From: Nephrocerus scutellatus
Lineage: Eukaryota > Arthropoda > Insecta > Diptera > Pipunculidae
Assembly (NCBI GenBank): GCA_947095585.1
Contig: OX352761.1
Span: 130,416,277-130,480,276 of the forward strand
Length of the DNA: 64,000 nt
Direction of reading: 5' to 3'
Positions 45,173-55,911 of this stretch are shown here, in pieces; position 1 is the stretch's first letter, and every line of letters begins with the position of its first letter. The notes under the pieces are model-generated. The model did not search any database, was not told where the DNA came from, and saw only the letters and a list, made by a program, of their open reading frames with translations. The position numbers and the translations under genes are program-made.

Positions 45173-45558
45173 GATCAATACAAATAAACCCATTGCAATT
45201 CGATAAAGGCTTTCGAAGCATTATAATTCCGTCTGAGAGTTTCCTAGTTCCAATGTCTTCTAATAGCGCCACTGTCAAAACTAAAAATGTAATATCCGAT
45301 AGAAAGCCATGTTTCCTTGATGATCGCACACTTGATGATTGGGGCCAAATCAGATACACAACATCACCACGTGGCAACAAGCTGTTATACTTTGAAGGAC
45401 ATCGTTTCATTAAGAACAACATCTACGGGTCAAACGTATATTGGAAATGCACCAAATGGCATAACAATTGCAAAGCAAGAGCGATTACTAGCTTCCTAGT
45501 TCCATCCAAATGCATCCTCAAGGGTGTCCATAACCATGCTATAGCCAAGGAAGAATAA
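45173..45558 (+). CDS. mod(mdg4): mod(mdg4) alternative 3' FLYWCH exon
   Basis: 127 residues from the acceptor tattgtttttag. About 60 residues of variable Ser/Ile-rich sequence come before the finger, which has T-S-P-R-G-N-K-L-L-Y-F-E-G-H-R-F, Y-W90-K-C92, C99 with K-A-R, H119-N-H121. The long N-terminal linker is unlike the neighbours, where the finger starts within 20 residues. Confidence 0.88.
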
Positions 45559-46010
45559 CACGACCAACCTACTAGAGCAGTAGTAAATATTTTATAATTT
45601 ATTTACCTCAATTGACATTTTTTACATTAAAAAGTTCAATTTCTTCTTATTTTACTTACTTTTAAGTTTTGCTATATTTGCCATTTTTTGCCAAACGAAG
45701 AATAGAAAATTACTTCGATACGATTTTAATTTTAATTTTTTTTTATAATGCTCAACTGACTGTAATGATTGTTTTATTAGCAGGTAAAATACAACTCAAT
45801 TGTTAAAAAGAAATGTTTACTTTGCGAAAATACACTAAATGCAATAATAATTATAGTTTAGTTATACTTTAAATTTGTTTTACTTTTTATTATCTTGCAG
45901 CTGTGTGCTGGGGTTAATTGTATTATGTACAAACTATATACAATCTTGTGTGTAGTGTTGAGGTTGTTGCTTAGATTGTTATCTAAATTAAATATTTTAT
46001 CTATTTGCAG

Positions 46011-46315
46011 GTTTTCGAATTGATTTCATCGATTCTAAAAAAAATGGCGGAAAACTTCTCGTGATAAATGGATTTCGATTTTTTCGCAACAAAAAGCGTG
46101 GCTCCCGCCAATACTGGAAGTGCAGCAATTACTACAAAGAGAAGTGCCCGGCAATTGCAATATACGATGAAATCACATTGAACCTGCGCCTTTGTCATCA
46201 ACACAGACATGTGACGAGCAATGACATTGAGATTAAACCGTTTCTAACTCCCAAAGATGAATTCCAAAATATATTAGCAGACGACAATGAACATTTAGAT
46301 ATGAAATTAAAATAA
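46011..46315 (+). CDS. mod(mdg4): mod(mdg4) alternative 3' FLYWCH exon, HxHxH end
   Basis: 100 residues from the acceptor tatctatttgcag. Finger: K-K-N-G-G-K-L-L-V-I-N-G-F-R-F-F-R-N, Y-W35-K-C37, C45 with P-A-I in place of R-A-R, and the ligand end C61-H62-Q-H64-R-H66, giving two possible HxH pairings. Acidic tail of about 30 residues. Confidence 0.87.
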
Positions 46316-47024
46316 TAATTATATCAATAGAGATTGCCAGACATAATTAGAGGGAGTGAGAGAGTGTTTGTGACATTTTTGTTGAGCCCTCCTTTTAACT
46401 GAAATTATTAGTTAAAACAAATGTGTTACCATAATATGCCCGATTTACTTTCAAAGTATTTTTCCATGCACGTGTAACCCAAACCAAATCATGTCTTAGT
46501 ATACTAGTATCACCGTTTCATGTAGCGGGTAATTGAATTAAATTGTTTTGTTCTTAAGTTTTTTTTTCTGTTTTTTTTTCAATTAAATGCGTACAGGTTT
46601 TTTTTAATTATTTTGAAATGTGAAATGTAAAACCACAAATTGATATTTTAGTAGTTACATAGTTTTCTTTGTGCGTGGGGGGGGGGGGGTAAAATATTTT
46701 GTACTTTGTTTATAATTACTATAATACAATTGAATTTCGAATCATAATTTTTAACAGACAACAAAAATTCTTCAATTTGAATTTTTTTGAAACATGAATT
46801 TTTGTTGTGCACCACAAAATATTTTGCAATTCTCTTTTCCAATTGGTTCATATAAAGAGATATATTATATATTTAATAAAGATCAAGAACATAAAACAAT
46901 TCGAATAGTAATTAATATTTAGGTATTCAAACTGCTGTGCAATAAATATAAATTTCAAATGAATATCTCTTGTACCGTACGTACATCATTAATTTATATT
47001 TTTTTCCCTTCGTTTTCATTCAAG
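46316..47024. other. spacer with poly-G run
   Basis: AT-rich, with a run of more than ten G at about 46677-46690. No exon in the shared phase on either strand. Confidence 0.45.
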
Positions 47025-47353
47025 CACGCGGACAATACACTGGTGCGCATCCAAAGATTCAGTTTTCCGTGTCGAAGAGAGGCGGTCAACTACTTTGGCT
47101 CGATGGCTTAAAATATTTTCGTAACAATGAGAATCGCACAAATCTTTTTTGGCGATGTCACTGGTATTACAGGCGGATAAGGTGTCCGGTTTTAATATGC
47201 ATGAATAAGTTCGATGCCACAGATTTTCGTCAAATTCATCGACATTGCCATATAAAATCTGAAAAGAAACAGAATCCCAAAGCACCATCGACCTCGACTG
47301 CACAAGAAACAAAACCAACAACACAAACATCGCAAAATCAAATAGGACTTTAA
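47025..47353 (+). CDS. mod(mdg4): mod(mdg4) alternative 3' FLYWCH exon, HxHxH end
   Basis: 108 residues from an AAG acceptor (cgttttcattcaag), less usual than CAG or TAG. Finger: S-K-R-G-G-Q-L-L-W-L-D-G-L-K-Y-F-R-N-N, F-W42-R-C44, C53 with P-V-L, then H71-R-H73-C-H75. It shares the non-canonical end and the C-P with the exon at 46011, so the two are sisters. Pro/Thr/Gln-rich tail. Confidence 0.86.
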
Positions 47354-47662
47354 AGTGAATATATATTCGACATTTAACAGAAAAACACAAAATTAATTTA
47401 ATTTAATTGTTGACATTAATTTTTGGATAAAGCTTCCATCTCAGAAGGCCCAGTGTGCTAATTTTTAGACTTTATTTCATTGTACGTATATTTTAACGGC
47501 TTCCTACTGTATAATTTAAATAATAAAAGAAACAAAAAGATATTTTGCTTTTTTTTGTACTTAACATAGAATATAGTTTATCACATTAATTTGCTCATTT
47601 TTTTAAAATACTATTTTACTAACAAAATGCTGTTTTTTTTGTGATTTCTCTATTGCATACAG

Positions 47663-48048
47663 TTGTCTTGGCGAATGATGTTGTTCCAAATCCAGAGGAC
47701 ATGCTCGTCTTTTTCACACAATCTCTTAGAGGTCGTCCGGCGATAATGGCCAACGGTGTACGGTTTCTAATAATGAGTGAGAATAAAAAGAAAATACTCT
47801 GGCGCTGCAGCTCAATGGCTACGAAGAAGATCAAGTGTCCTGCCCGTATAACAATGTTAAAGGAGACTCCACCAAAGTTTATTATAAACAAGGCAGACCA
47901 TGTACATGCCGAATTGAAGCGAAACAAATACGGTTTAAATAAGCAACAGCTATTTAGTGTTTCAGCGATTAAAGTAGGAAATATGGAAGTGGACGCTGCT
48001 GTGTGGGACCAGCAGCAGGAACAACAGCAACACGAAGAACAATGCTAA
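47663..48048 (+). CDS. mod(mdg4): mod(mdg4) alternative 3' FLYWCH exon with Gln-rich tail
   Basis: 127 residues from the acceptor ctctattgcatacag. Finger: T-Q-S-L-R-G-R-P-A-I-M-A-N-G-V-R-F, L-W46-R-C48, C58 with P-A-R, H79-V-H81. The 46-residue tail ends in a Gln/Glu-rich run (Q-Q-Q-E-Q-Q-Q-H-E-E-Q-C). The region before the finger is acidic. Confidence 0.88.
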
Positions 48049-48572
48049 AAGCCTCAGTCAGGTATTTTTAAGCAAATGAAGTGATTTACGTGTAGAATAT
48101 TTAATTCGAAAGTGAGGTAGCCAAAAACCTATTTAAACAATTGTCTGTGAATAAGTATTTATTTTTTATACTGAATTGATTATCATACAATGGTACAGAT
48201 ATCTTGAAAAGGTTTTTTTTTATAATATGATTTCTCGTAAAATGCCTAAAAGAAGGACTTAACTGAAAACTCGAAAAGAAAATTTGTTTTGTTTATTGAT
48301 AATAATTGAATTGAAAAGGTGCAGAAAAGCATTTTTTATGTCGACTTTATATATTATTATAAAAAGTTAGATGCTAATGGGATGAAATATTTTTGTACAT
48401 TAAAAAAAAACAATCAAATCATCTGTGAACATATATATTGCATACAAAAAGAAAACGAATATGGAATTTACTACTGAAAAATTGGATTTTTTTTACTAGT
48501 TGACTTAAATCTCTTATCTCTTATTCATCACCGAATCATATTAACCATATTTTATTTTTGTTTTGCTTTCAG
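48049..48572. other. spacer, nothing recognised
   Basis: AT-rich with several A and T runs; no frame in the shared phase. Ends in the tract tttgttttgctttcag. Confidence 0.4.
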
Positions 48573-48862
48573 CAGCCATTGTAGCGGATGATACATGTGG
48601 AGTTATTTTACAATATGTGACCAGTCAAAAGGGGAGAATCCAATTGCTTCACGAAGGCTATTACTACGTGCGTGAGAAAGTCATTCGGAATAAAGTTTAC
48701 TGGAGGTGTACACAGTATACCACAACGATAAAATGCCACGGCCGATTGCACACCGAAAATAACAGAGTTGTTCATCGAAGTGTTCACAACCATTTTATTG
48801 CAGGAACAAAGACTCGCATGAAGAACAACAAATTCAAACTAAAAAAAGATTTTTCCCAATAA
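48573..48862 (+). CDS. mod(mdg4): mod(mdg4) alternative 3' FLYWCH exon
   Basis: 95 residues from a tandem NAGNAG acceptor (ctttcagcag); use of the second site (48576) drops one codon in frame. Finger: T-S-Q-K-G-R-I-Q-L-L-H-E-G-Y-Y-Y-V, Y-W43-R-C45, C54 with H-G-R, H71-N-H73, then a Lys-rich tail. The stop codon is inside caataaac, so the polyadenylation signal overlaps the end of the reading frame. Confidence 0.88.
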
Positions 48863-49555
48863 ACACCTGTCTTTATAAAAAAAATTCCTTTTTATTATTA
48901 ATTTAATTTATCATTCATCTTTATTCCAGAGCATCAAAAATTCACAATTAAATGGTTGGGTAGAATTTATTTGCTTACAAATAGTGGTTACTAACAAAGT
49001 CGAAAACATAATAATAGTTGTAGTAGGTGCCTAGCACACAATTTTAGGCTAAATGACCGTATATGTCGAAACCAGCCCTAAAAATAAAGTAATGGCGCAC
49101 TCCTTTATTTAAAAATAAAAAAAGATAATTTGTGGGATTTGATTCAAGTCTGCTTGTGATAATAAGCCTACAAGAAAAGCGGTTTTAGAAGTAAAGTTTA
49201 GTAACTGCAACAGTGATGAATGTATCTAAATATAACGCTAGACATAAAACCGAAAAGGTATTCAAGAAACTGAATCAAAAAAAAAATAGAGGTGTGTGCA
49301 CAAACTTTCTTTTACGGACAGCGAAGACAGCTTTCTCCGCTGGACTTTCCATTCAGATCCCAACCGTCGGATATTGGACATTGACATTGCGAAACGTTCA
49401 TAGAACTCTGCTTTTTCTGGTATCGGCCTTTCATAATTTTCTTTTATTTCTTGCAAGATTTACAAGCTATATTGAAATATACAAATTTCAGTTCTTTTGC
49501 ATTGCATTTTTTGAATCATTAACAGGTTTCATTGGTTTTTTAATTTTATTTTCAG
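48863..49555. repeat. spacer with relic acceptor and exon
   Basis: At 48917-48929 the text attcatctttattccag matches the acceptor region of the exon at 49945 (ttcatcttttttccag). The frame behind it reads H-Q-K-F-T-I-K-W-L and stops after about 20 codons. It is probably a decayed exon. A long plus-strand frame starting at 49213 is intronic up to 49555. Confidence 0.5.
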
Positions 49556-49809
49556 TGCATCGACCACAATGGGCTAGAAGCAGGTTTCACATGTATCCGG
49601 GCACCACCAAATCAATCAATGTATTGAAAAACACTAAAACTATGCGGGAGAAAATCATCCATCGGTTAATTGCCGAAAGTAACAGAGTTGTGCATCAAAG
49701 TGTTTACAAATATTTAATGGGAGCAACAAAAACTTGCATTAAGAGAACAACAAATTTAAACTTAAAAATATTTTTCGCAATAAACACGACTTTATTCAAT
49801 TTTTCCTAA
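49556..49809 (+). pseudogene. degenerate copy of the 48573 exon with open frame
   Basis: An acceptor (taattttattttcag) opens 83 codons in the shared phase. The second half clearly descends from the exon at 48573: S-N-R-V-V-H-Q-S-V-Y-K-Y-L-M against N-N-R-V-V-H-R-S-V-H-N-H-F-I. The HxH has become Y-K-Y, and the W-x-C and second Cys have gone. The frame survives but the finger does not. It may be a pseudo-exon or an isoform without zinc binding. Confidence 0.62.
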
Positions 49810-49944
49810 CATTTTCTTATGATTTCCTATCATCATGGTGATAAAAAAATAGTAGTTATCCGCTTATTTAAATTTGAATTGAATTGCTTTGAAATACTTT
49901 TTAATGTTATTATTAATATATTTTTTCGTTCATCTTTTTTCCAG

Positions 49945-50162
49945 TGTTTCAAAATGTCGCTATATTTGGCAACACAAAAAAGAACAATCAAAAATTGATA
50001 ATCGGCAACTACCAGTTTGTAATTGATAGGAGACTAAAGCACACAACAAACTGGCGCTGCACTCGATATAAGAGTTCCAAGTGTAAAGCTCGTGCAACAT
50101 CGAAAATTATCGAAGGTGTCGAACGGTATGCAGTCCGTTTTCCGTTTCATACGCATTGTTGA
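49945..50162 (+). CDS. mod(mdg4): mod(mdg4) alternative 3' FLYWCH exon, minimal
   Basis: 71 residues from the acceptor catcttttttccag; one of the shortest here. Finger: N-N-Q-K-L-I-I-G-N-Y-Q-F-V-I-D-R-R, N-W36-R-C38, C46 with K-A-R, H68-T-H70, then one Cys and stop. There is almost nothing outside the finger. Confidence 0.87.
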
Positions 50163-50502
50163 ATGTTTGGCTATTCAAATATTGGCTATTTTTACAAATA
50201 TCGAAAACTTTAATTTACCGCGCTAGAAATGAAAAATAAACGAAATTAAACCTTAAAACTGTCGTACGGAAAAGTGTTCGATTTTCTGCTGGTCCCGTTT
50301 TGTACAACTTGTTGCAATACCATGCCATGTGGTGTTGTTGTTGTACCAGCTCTTGGTTTGAAATAAGAACTTTTGCTGGGTTGACGATCTTTCCTGTGAG
50401 GAACCAATAGTCTTGGAAAGGGGTATGTGGTGTGGACAATGAGGGCAAGGTTTTTTTTGTCTGTGTGCAAAGCGTGATTGTGAACATGAAATGTATTTAT
50501 TA

Positions 50503-50901
50503 TTTAGATAAGAACATTTCTTTTATTTAACAAGGTTAAAACAAAAAAAAAACATTTTATGATTTCTTTGATTAATTTCAGCTATTGCTAAAAAAATGAA
50601 ATAAAGATTCTTTTCAAGAGCAGATGATTTTTTTATATCCACTAACTTTACTAACAACCTGCTTGTTTTTTAAGGTTTCTTTAAGGCAATTTTTGGCTTG
50701 ACACGATTAAGGATTAATAATGATTAAAGGTTTATACAACGAACAAGATGAATATTTCTTTTATTTAACAAAGTTATAACAACAACAAAAAAGATTTTAT
50801 TTCAAGCAATAATTTAGGATTTCTTTGAGTAATTCTTTTCAAAAGCAGATGATTTTTTTTATATCCACTAATTTTACTAACAACCTGCTTATTTTTTTAA
50901 G
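50503..50901 (+). repeat. tandem duplication with truncated exon copy
   Basis: Two units of about 240 bases. The first has atttcttttatttaacaag near 50511, then tccactaactttactaacaa and an exon start at 50675 that reads F-F-K-A-I-F-G-L-T-R-L and stops at 50725. The second repeats the text from about 50751 and leads into the intact exon at 50902. The first copy is cut by the junction at about 50745. Before this, 50163-50502 shows no exon. Confidence 0.8.
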
Positions 50902-51125
50902 GTTTCTTTGAAGCAACTTTTGGCTTGACACGACTAAGGACTGCCTATTTATTAATCAATGATTATAAGTTTATACAACACCGTAAAAGAGGAGGCAAAA
51001 CCCACTGGCGATGTCAATTACACACGAAAGGATGCACTGCACGGGCAAGAACTATGGACATTATGAACAGACAAATGGTGCAAGTACAAAGTTGGCATCA
51101 TAACCATGAGCCAAATGCTTTTTAA
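50902..51125 (+). CDS. mod(mdg4): mod(mdg4) alternative 3' FLYWCH exon
   Basis: 73 residues from the AAG acceptor cttatttttttaag. It starts F-F-E-A-T-F-G-L-T-R-L-R-T-A-Y-L-L-I-N-D-Y-K-F, then H-W35-R-C37, C44 with T-A-R, H65-H66-N-H68. The acceptor choice is supported by the same text in the duplicated unit upstream. Confidence 0.84.
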
Positions 51126-51456
51126 TAATAAAAAAAATTGTGAGTTAATCTTTTTTGTCTTGCCCCTTCATTAATTCATAAAAATCGTGAATGAGTATGT
51201 CATAGGTCATAGGTAAACTTCTATTGTGTTCTGTGTACAAAGCGGTCGTTCTAATATTGGCTTGAGGGTTCACTAATGAGTGTTCATAATATCACGATTC
51301 TTGAGCACTGCCGTTTAAATGCAAATAAAACAGTGAACGCGTCGTACATAAACCTAAGCAATAAATTTATAAACCAATTACAAATTGTTTTACACTGCAT
51401 TTGTGTCTGACTCCCACTACAATAACTAAAGGTTACATTTTATTTTTTGTTTTCAG
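51126..51456. other. spacer, nothing recognised
   Basis: About 330 bases of AT-rich sequence between two plus-strand exons. No acceptor with an open frame; a short imperfect repeat gtcataggtcataggta at about 51199. Confidence 0.4.
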
Positions 51457-51758
51457 TGAAAGCACTGCAATTGGTTAAAAACGGCAATGGTTTCGATACA
51501 AAAAACATTTGGAAAACTGTCTCATATGTTTCCGGACAACGAGGAAAACCTAAACTAGTTGTCAACGGTTACTGCTACATTAAAAACAAAACATACTCAA
51601 ATAAGGTCTATTGGAATTGTGCACAAGTAAAGTTAAAAAAGTGTAGAGCTCGAATAATTACAGCTTTAGATTGTGGTGGCGCAGAAAGTGGAATAAAATT
51701 AACTTTTGCTCAGCATAATCATCATCCTGAGTTCGAACAGATTGGCTTACACAAATAA
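51457..51758 (+). CDS. mod(mdg4): mod(mdg4) alternative 3' FLYWCH exon
   Basis: 99 residues from the acceptor attttttgttttcag. Finger: V-S-G-Q-R-G-K-P-K-L-V-V-N-G-Y-C-Y-I-K-N, Y-W52-N-C54, C62 with R-A-R, H86-N-H88. The first of three closely related units in tandem (51457, 51945, 52478) sharing G-Q/N-x-G-K/S and Y-W-x-C...C-[KR]-A-R-[IL]-I-T. aataaa near 51797. Confidence 0.88.
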
Positions 51759-51944
51759 GATCAGCCTGAAATTTATAAACATAAATATAAATTCGATAAA
51801 TAAAGCTTTTTTTAAGCAAAGAAGAATTGAAAGATATTTTTTTCCTTTTAATAAACCTATTGATGTGGTGTGTTAAATATTTGTTGTGTTATGTATTTTA
51901 TTTTTTCAAGCTAACTAACCATTGCTTTTTTATTTCTCTTTTAG

Positions 51945-52198
51945 CTTTACATAGCATGGCCAAAAAAACTGGTGTTATCATAGTGCAAGGAAACAAGGGA
52001 AAGCCCAAGTTGGTTCTTAGGGGGTATTCATATTTTAGAAATAACGGCAACGGACCGAAAACGTATTGGCTCTGCTCAAAAAACCGTTATAATCGTTGTA
52101 AGGCTCGGATCATAACGTGTGCTAGTAGCGGTGAATTAATTATTAAAAATCAGGACCATAATCATAAACCCGAAAAGGATTTACTTGACTGGAATTAA
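51945..52198 (+). CDS. mod(mdg4): mod(mdg4) alternative 3' FLYWCH exon
   Basis: 83 residues from the acceptor atttctcttttag. Finger: V-Q-G-N-K-G-K-P-K-L-V-L-R-G-Y-S-Y-F-R-N, Y-W41-L-C43, C51 with K-A-R, H71-N-H73. The open frame extends upstream through the intron from 51827, but that part is pyrimidine-rich intron and not coding. Confidence 0.88.
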
Positions 52199-52477
52199 TG
52201 GCTCTGGATTTTGTTTAAAAACGGAAAGGATTGCACTTATTATTATTATTATTACCATTGTTATTAATTCTTAAATTTCTAACGCATACGACACCAGCTA
52301 AAGTTTAGCATAATTCAAAAATAAACAAAGCAGTGGAACTTCAAAAAAACACGTTTTAGGTTTTTTCATGTTTTTTATATATATATTTATTAATAACTAT
52401 TAGAATTATAAAAAGCAATGTAACACACTGTTCTCTTATTTTTCTTTTCATCAACATGTGTTTGTTTCTTTTTTTAG

Positions 52478-52746
52478 ATGGCATTCGTGTTCGTGATTTG
52501 TTTGATAAAATTGAATATGTTACCGGTCAACGAGGATCACGCAAAATGGTTTGCAATGGACACTCATATATTTGCGCTAAAGTGAAGAAAAGTCGAAAAT
52601 ACTGGGTGTGTTCTAAACAACGGAGTAAAAATTGTAAAGCACGTTTGATTACAGACTTAGACGAATCGGAGTTCTATGCTCGAAATATCTACCATAACCA
52701 TTTGCCAACTTTGGGTAAAAGCATCAGCTACAAGATTACATTATAA
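52478..52746 (+). CDS. mod(mdg4): mod(mdg4) alternative 3' FLYWCH exon, last of the array
   Basis: 88 residues from the acceptor tttgtttctttttttag. Finger: V-T-G-Q-R-G-S-R-K-M-V-C-N-G-H-S-Y, Y-W42-V-C44, C52 with K-A-R, H72-N-H74. The stop overlaps repeated aataaa signals (taaataaataaa). No further exon in the shared phase follows before Snx3. Confidence 0.88.
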
Positions 52747-55559
52747 ATAAATAAATATGTGAGAGGAAAATTCAACAAAGTTTATTATTATCAAAATGTG
52801 CTTATTTTATATACAACTTGCAAATTAAAAACTTTTTTTTGCTAACTAATAAAACTTTAAGCGGATGCACTCTTGACATAAAAAAAATAAATTGATGGAT
52901 ATTAACAATTTTTTCGCGACTACGTGTCTGTTTCTCCTGAAATTATAAACAACCCGGTTTTTTTTTTCGAAGTATAAAAGTTAGGAACACCTACGACCGA
53001 ATTATATAAATGGTATGACCAAAATTTTTTGGAACAAAATATAAAAAAAAATGCAATTTTTCTGTAAAACAGACAAACACTAGCTATAGCTACACGGTGG
53101 CCATATTTTCAACGGGAAATAAAGGACAAATTAAACTTAGTATGTTTACAAATATTTCGTTTCAGATTTCTGACAAAATCATCTGGCCCCTCACAATTTA
53201 TGTAAAACGCTTAAATATGCATTTTCATCCCGATAAGTTCAGCAGTTCAGCCACAGACAGACAGACATATTTATTTATTTTCGCTTTTTCTGACTCAGGA
53301 GGTAGTGCGTAAATTGCAAAAATCTTGAATTTGAAAATTTTCATGATTACTACACTTCCTTTTACCATGTAAAACAAATCACATACATCTTCTATTGAAA
53401 AAAATAAAATAAAGTATGAACATAAATAAACTTAGTGACACAATGCGGTTCAGTTGAATAGACGCAGCATAAATTTATCTTTAAACTTCACATTTCTCTT
53501 TTGATCTGCATCATTTTGCTTCTTCATTTTGCCATCAAGTTTGCTGATAAAATTTGGACCCGCTAAGTGTCGGTAGAACTACATTTACTGATATTTTTTC
53601 ACATCGGAATGGATGAACGTAGGGGCGATTGGTGGGTAATGAAGCCACGAGTAGCGCCGGGCACTTCAACAAGTATTGTATGTTATATTATTTACTAGTT
53701 TAATGCCCGTCGTGCCTAGGCACGATTGTTCATCAGAATTTTCAATCTGATCTTGCATATATAATTAGTTATGATCGACTTTAATTTGATCTTTGCCATC
53801 AATATTTGTATAAATTATGCTCTATATCTCAGTTGAAAATTGCTAAATTAGAAAAGGTTAAAAAAATCAACAAAATTTACCGCAACAATTTTCAAATGAT
53901 TTTGTTCCTCATGTTTTGCAATTCGAATTGCAATTGCAATTCATGTTTGTTGAATTGCTATTTGTTAACTTGTTGTTAGAGCAACCTTTTTTTTACAGTG
54001 CCAAAAAAAAACAAATCCGAAAAAAAACCATAGTAAATCAAACATTTTTGTTTGATTATTATATTAAATTGTTGAAATACTGCTTCAGTCGTTGTATTTC
54101 AACCTAACAATCACAAGCTAAACTCATTTATTTTTAATAAATTTTTATAAACATATTAACGCTAAAGTTATCAACAATTTCGACCCATCTCTTATCAAAA
54201 GGCTTGTTCTGTTTGACTGCCATTCACTTTATTTATCGACAGTAAGATATCTCTTTATAAATAATAGATAATTAATAAGAAACATTCGAAACATGCAAAT
54301 TTTTGTCATTTTAAAGGACAAGTTCAAAAATAAAATACAAAAACGTTATTTATTTAATACTAGCTGTTCGCGGGCGCTCCACTTGCATATGCACCAACAA
54401 TTTCCCCTTAATACTGCGGGGTGGGGGCTTATATCCTTCCCACACCTTTTCATAAAACGTGGTTTGTTTGTGGTTTGCCGGTGTACTATAAAATTCCCGC
54501 AACACAACCTGCCAATAATAAACATTAAAAATTTCATAAAAATCGGTTAGTAAATTGTGTGCCGCACAATTTAATTTTTATTTATTTACTAGCAAAAATA
54601 CCAGCCGGTTTTTTTGGTGGAAATATGCTTACTGTTCCTTACACACATCAGCATCCTAAAATTAAATTGATACCAATAACGGTGTGGATTTGAATAGGAA
54701 ACAAACATCTTACAATTTTATATAATAGGTATATAGATTTATCTTCCATATGTAGATTTAGAAGATAAAAAATTACAGGACCGGACAAAAAGAAAGGACT
54801 GTCCCTTAAAATGGTCACTATGGCACCTCAACGTGGCAGTACCGGACCCCGGTTGAAGCCCAATATGAAGATGATCAAACCTCCTGAACGTACACAAAAT
54901 CCAATATGTAAATAATCTAATTATGCTTATTCATTCCTTAAACAATTTTATCCGAACACCATGTTAGGAAAAATTTCCAAGTTCGACATATATAAATACC
55001 TACATATTTTTATAGTACAGTACGAATATTACGAAGCTTAATGCAAGATTTACATTCAGAAAAATGTTAGAAAACAAGGAAGGAAGACAGAACGAAAGAG
55101 ATGAAGATACAAATAAGAAAATTATGAGGGAGTTCGATTTATGTACATTCTAAAGAGAGAGAAGTAGACAACTGCACACAAAAACAAACACCAACAGTAC
55201 ATTATAGCATATTAAAGCGTTATTAGAACATTCGATTATTGTGCTATTAAGCACAAAGAAAAATACAATATTTTGGAAAGGCAAAAATTCAACTGAGCAT
55301 AGCGTCGCTGAGTTTTTAGGATACACAAAAGTCAAAATTATACTTAATACTGCACAATAATCCTAACTTTTTTGACTAGAACAAATTAATTTTAATTAAT
55401 TGAAATATAATAGCCGATTCTCAGTACAAAATTAATCAAGCCAACAATAAAAAGTTATTTTCTTTCGCGTATACACAAATAACTAAATTTTTTTTGTTTA
55501 AAATTAAGAAAACAAGACATTTATAAATTTACAAAATATTGGTGAAGAGGTTAAGACAC

Positions 55560-55738
55560 ATGCTATATTGCTTTGGCAAAGCCAGCTTGACTTTTGGTTT
55601 TACCACCTTACGGTGGTAAGAAACTAAAGCCATTTTATAGTTATGGTGCTCACCGTAAGTCGGTAAAACTGTTTTTTTGAGATATAAAGTAAAACCAGCT
55701 TAGCTTTACCAAAATAATACAGCTGATATAGCAATTGT
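55560..55738. mobile_element. inverted-repeat element (MITE-like)
   Basis: Left end tgctatattgctttggcaaagcc...agctt and right end aagctaagctggttttac-like text read on the other strand, closing with cagctgatatagca, form an imperfect foldback. Inside, accaccttacggtggt is a perfect hairpin. A fragment of the same element is at 22231-22275. Confidence 0.55.
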
Positions 55739-55781
55739 TAGAGCACCATGAGAAACGAAAACAAACTAAACTACTAAAGCT

Positions 55782-55911
55782 GTATTTTATTTGCCGAGGA
55801 ATAAGGAATTACAACAATAATTGCACTATCTTATTCCTCCTTTGGAATAAGAAAACCTGCTATTTCGGTGGTTTTGACATTCGAATTCCTTATTCCTTGG
55901 AAATAAAATAC
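55782..55911. mobile_element. MITE with 28-base terminal inverted repeats (copy 2)
   Basis: The left end starts gtattttatttgccgaggaa. The right end, read on the other strand, starts gtattttatttccaaggaa; both continue taaggaatt. It is 130 bases long and non-coding, a fuller copy of the element at 23582-23690. Confidence 0.72.

Noticed and set aside
48608..48793. 61-codon minus-strand frame over the 48573 exon
   Set aside because: Shadow of the plus-strand FLYWCH exon; same explanation applies to the minus-strand frames over 19430, 24207, 25282, 26224, 45173, 46011, 47025 and 47663.
49213..49555. First part of a 198-codon plus-strand frame
   Set aside because: It precedes the acceptor at 49555 and is T-rich intron; only the part from 49556 relates to an exon.
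53097..53312. Frame starting V-A-I-F-S-T-G-N-K-G as a further FLYWCH exon
   Set aside because: No acceptor in the shared phase, no W-x-C or HxH; kept only as a possible relic in the spacer description.
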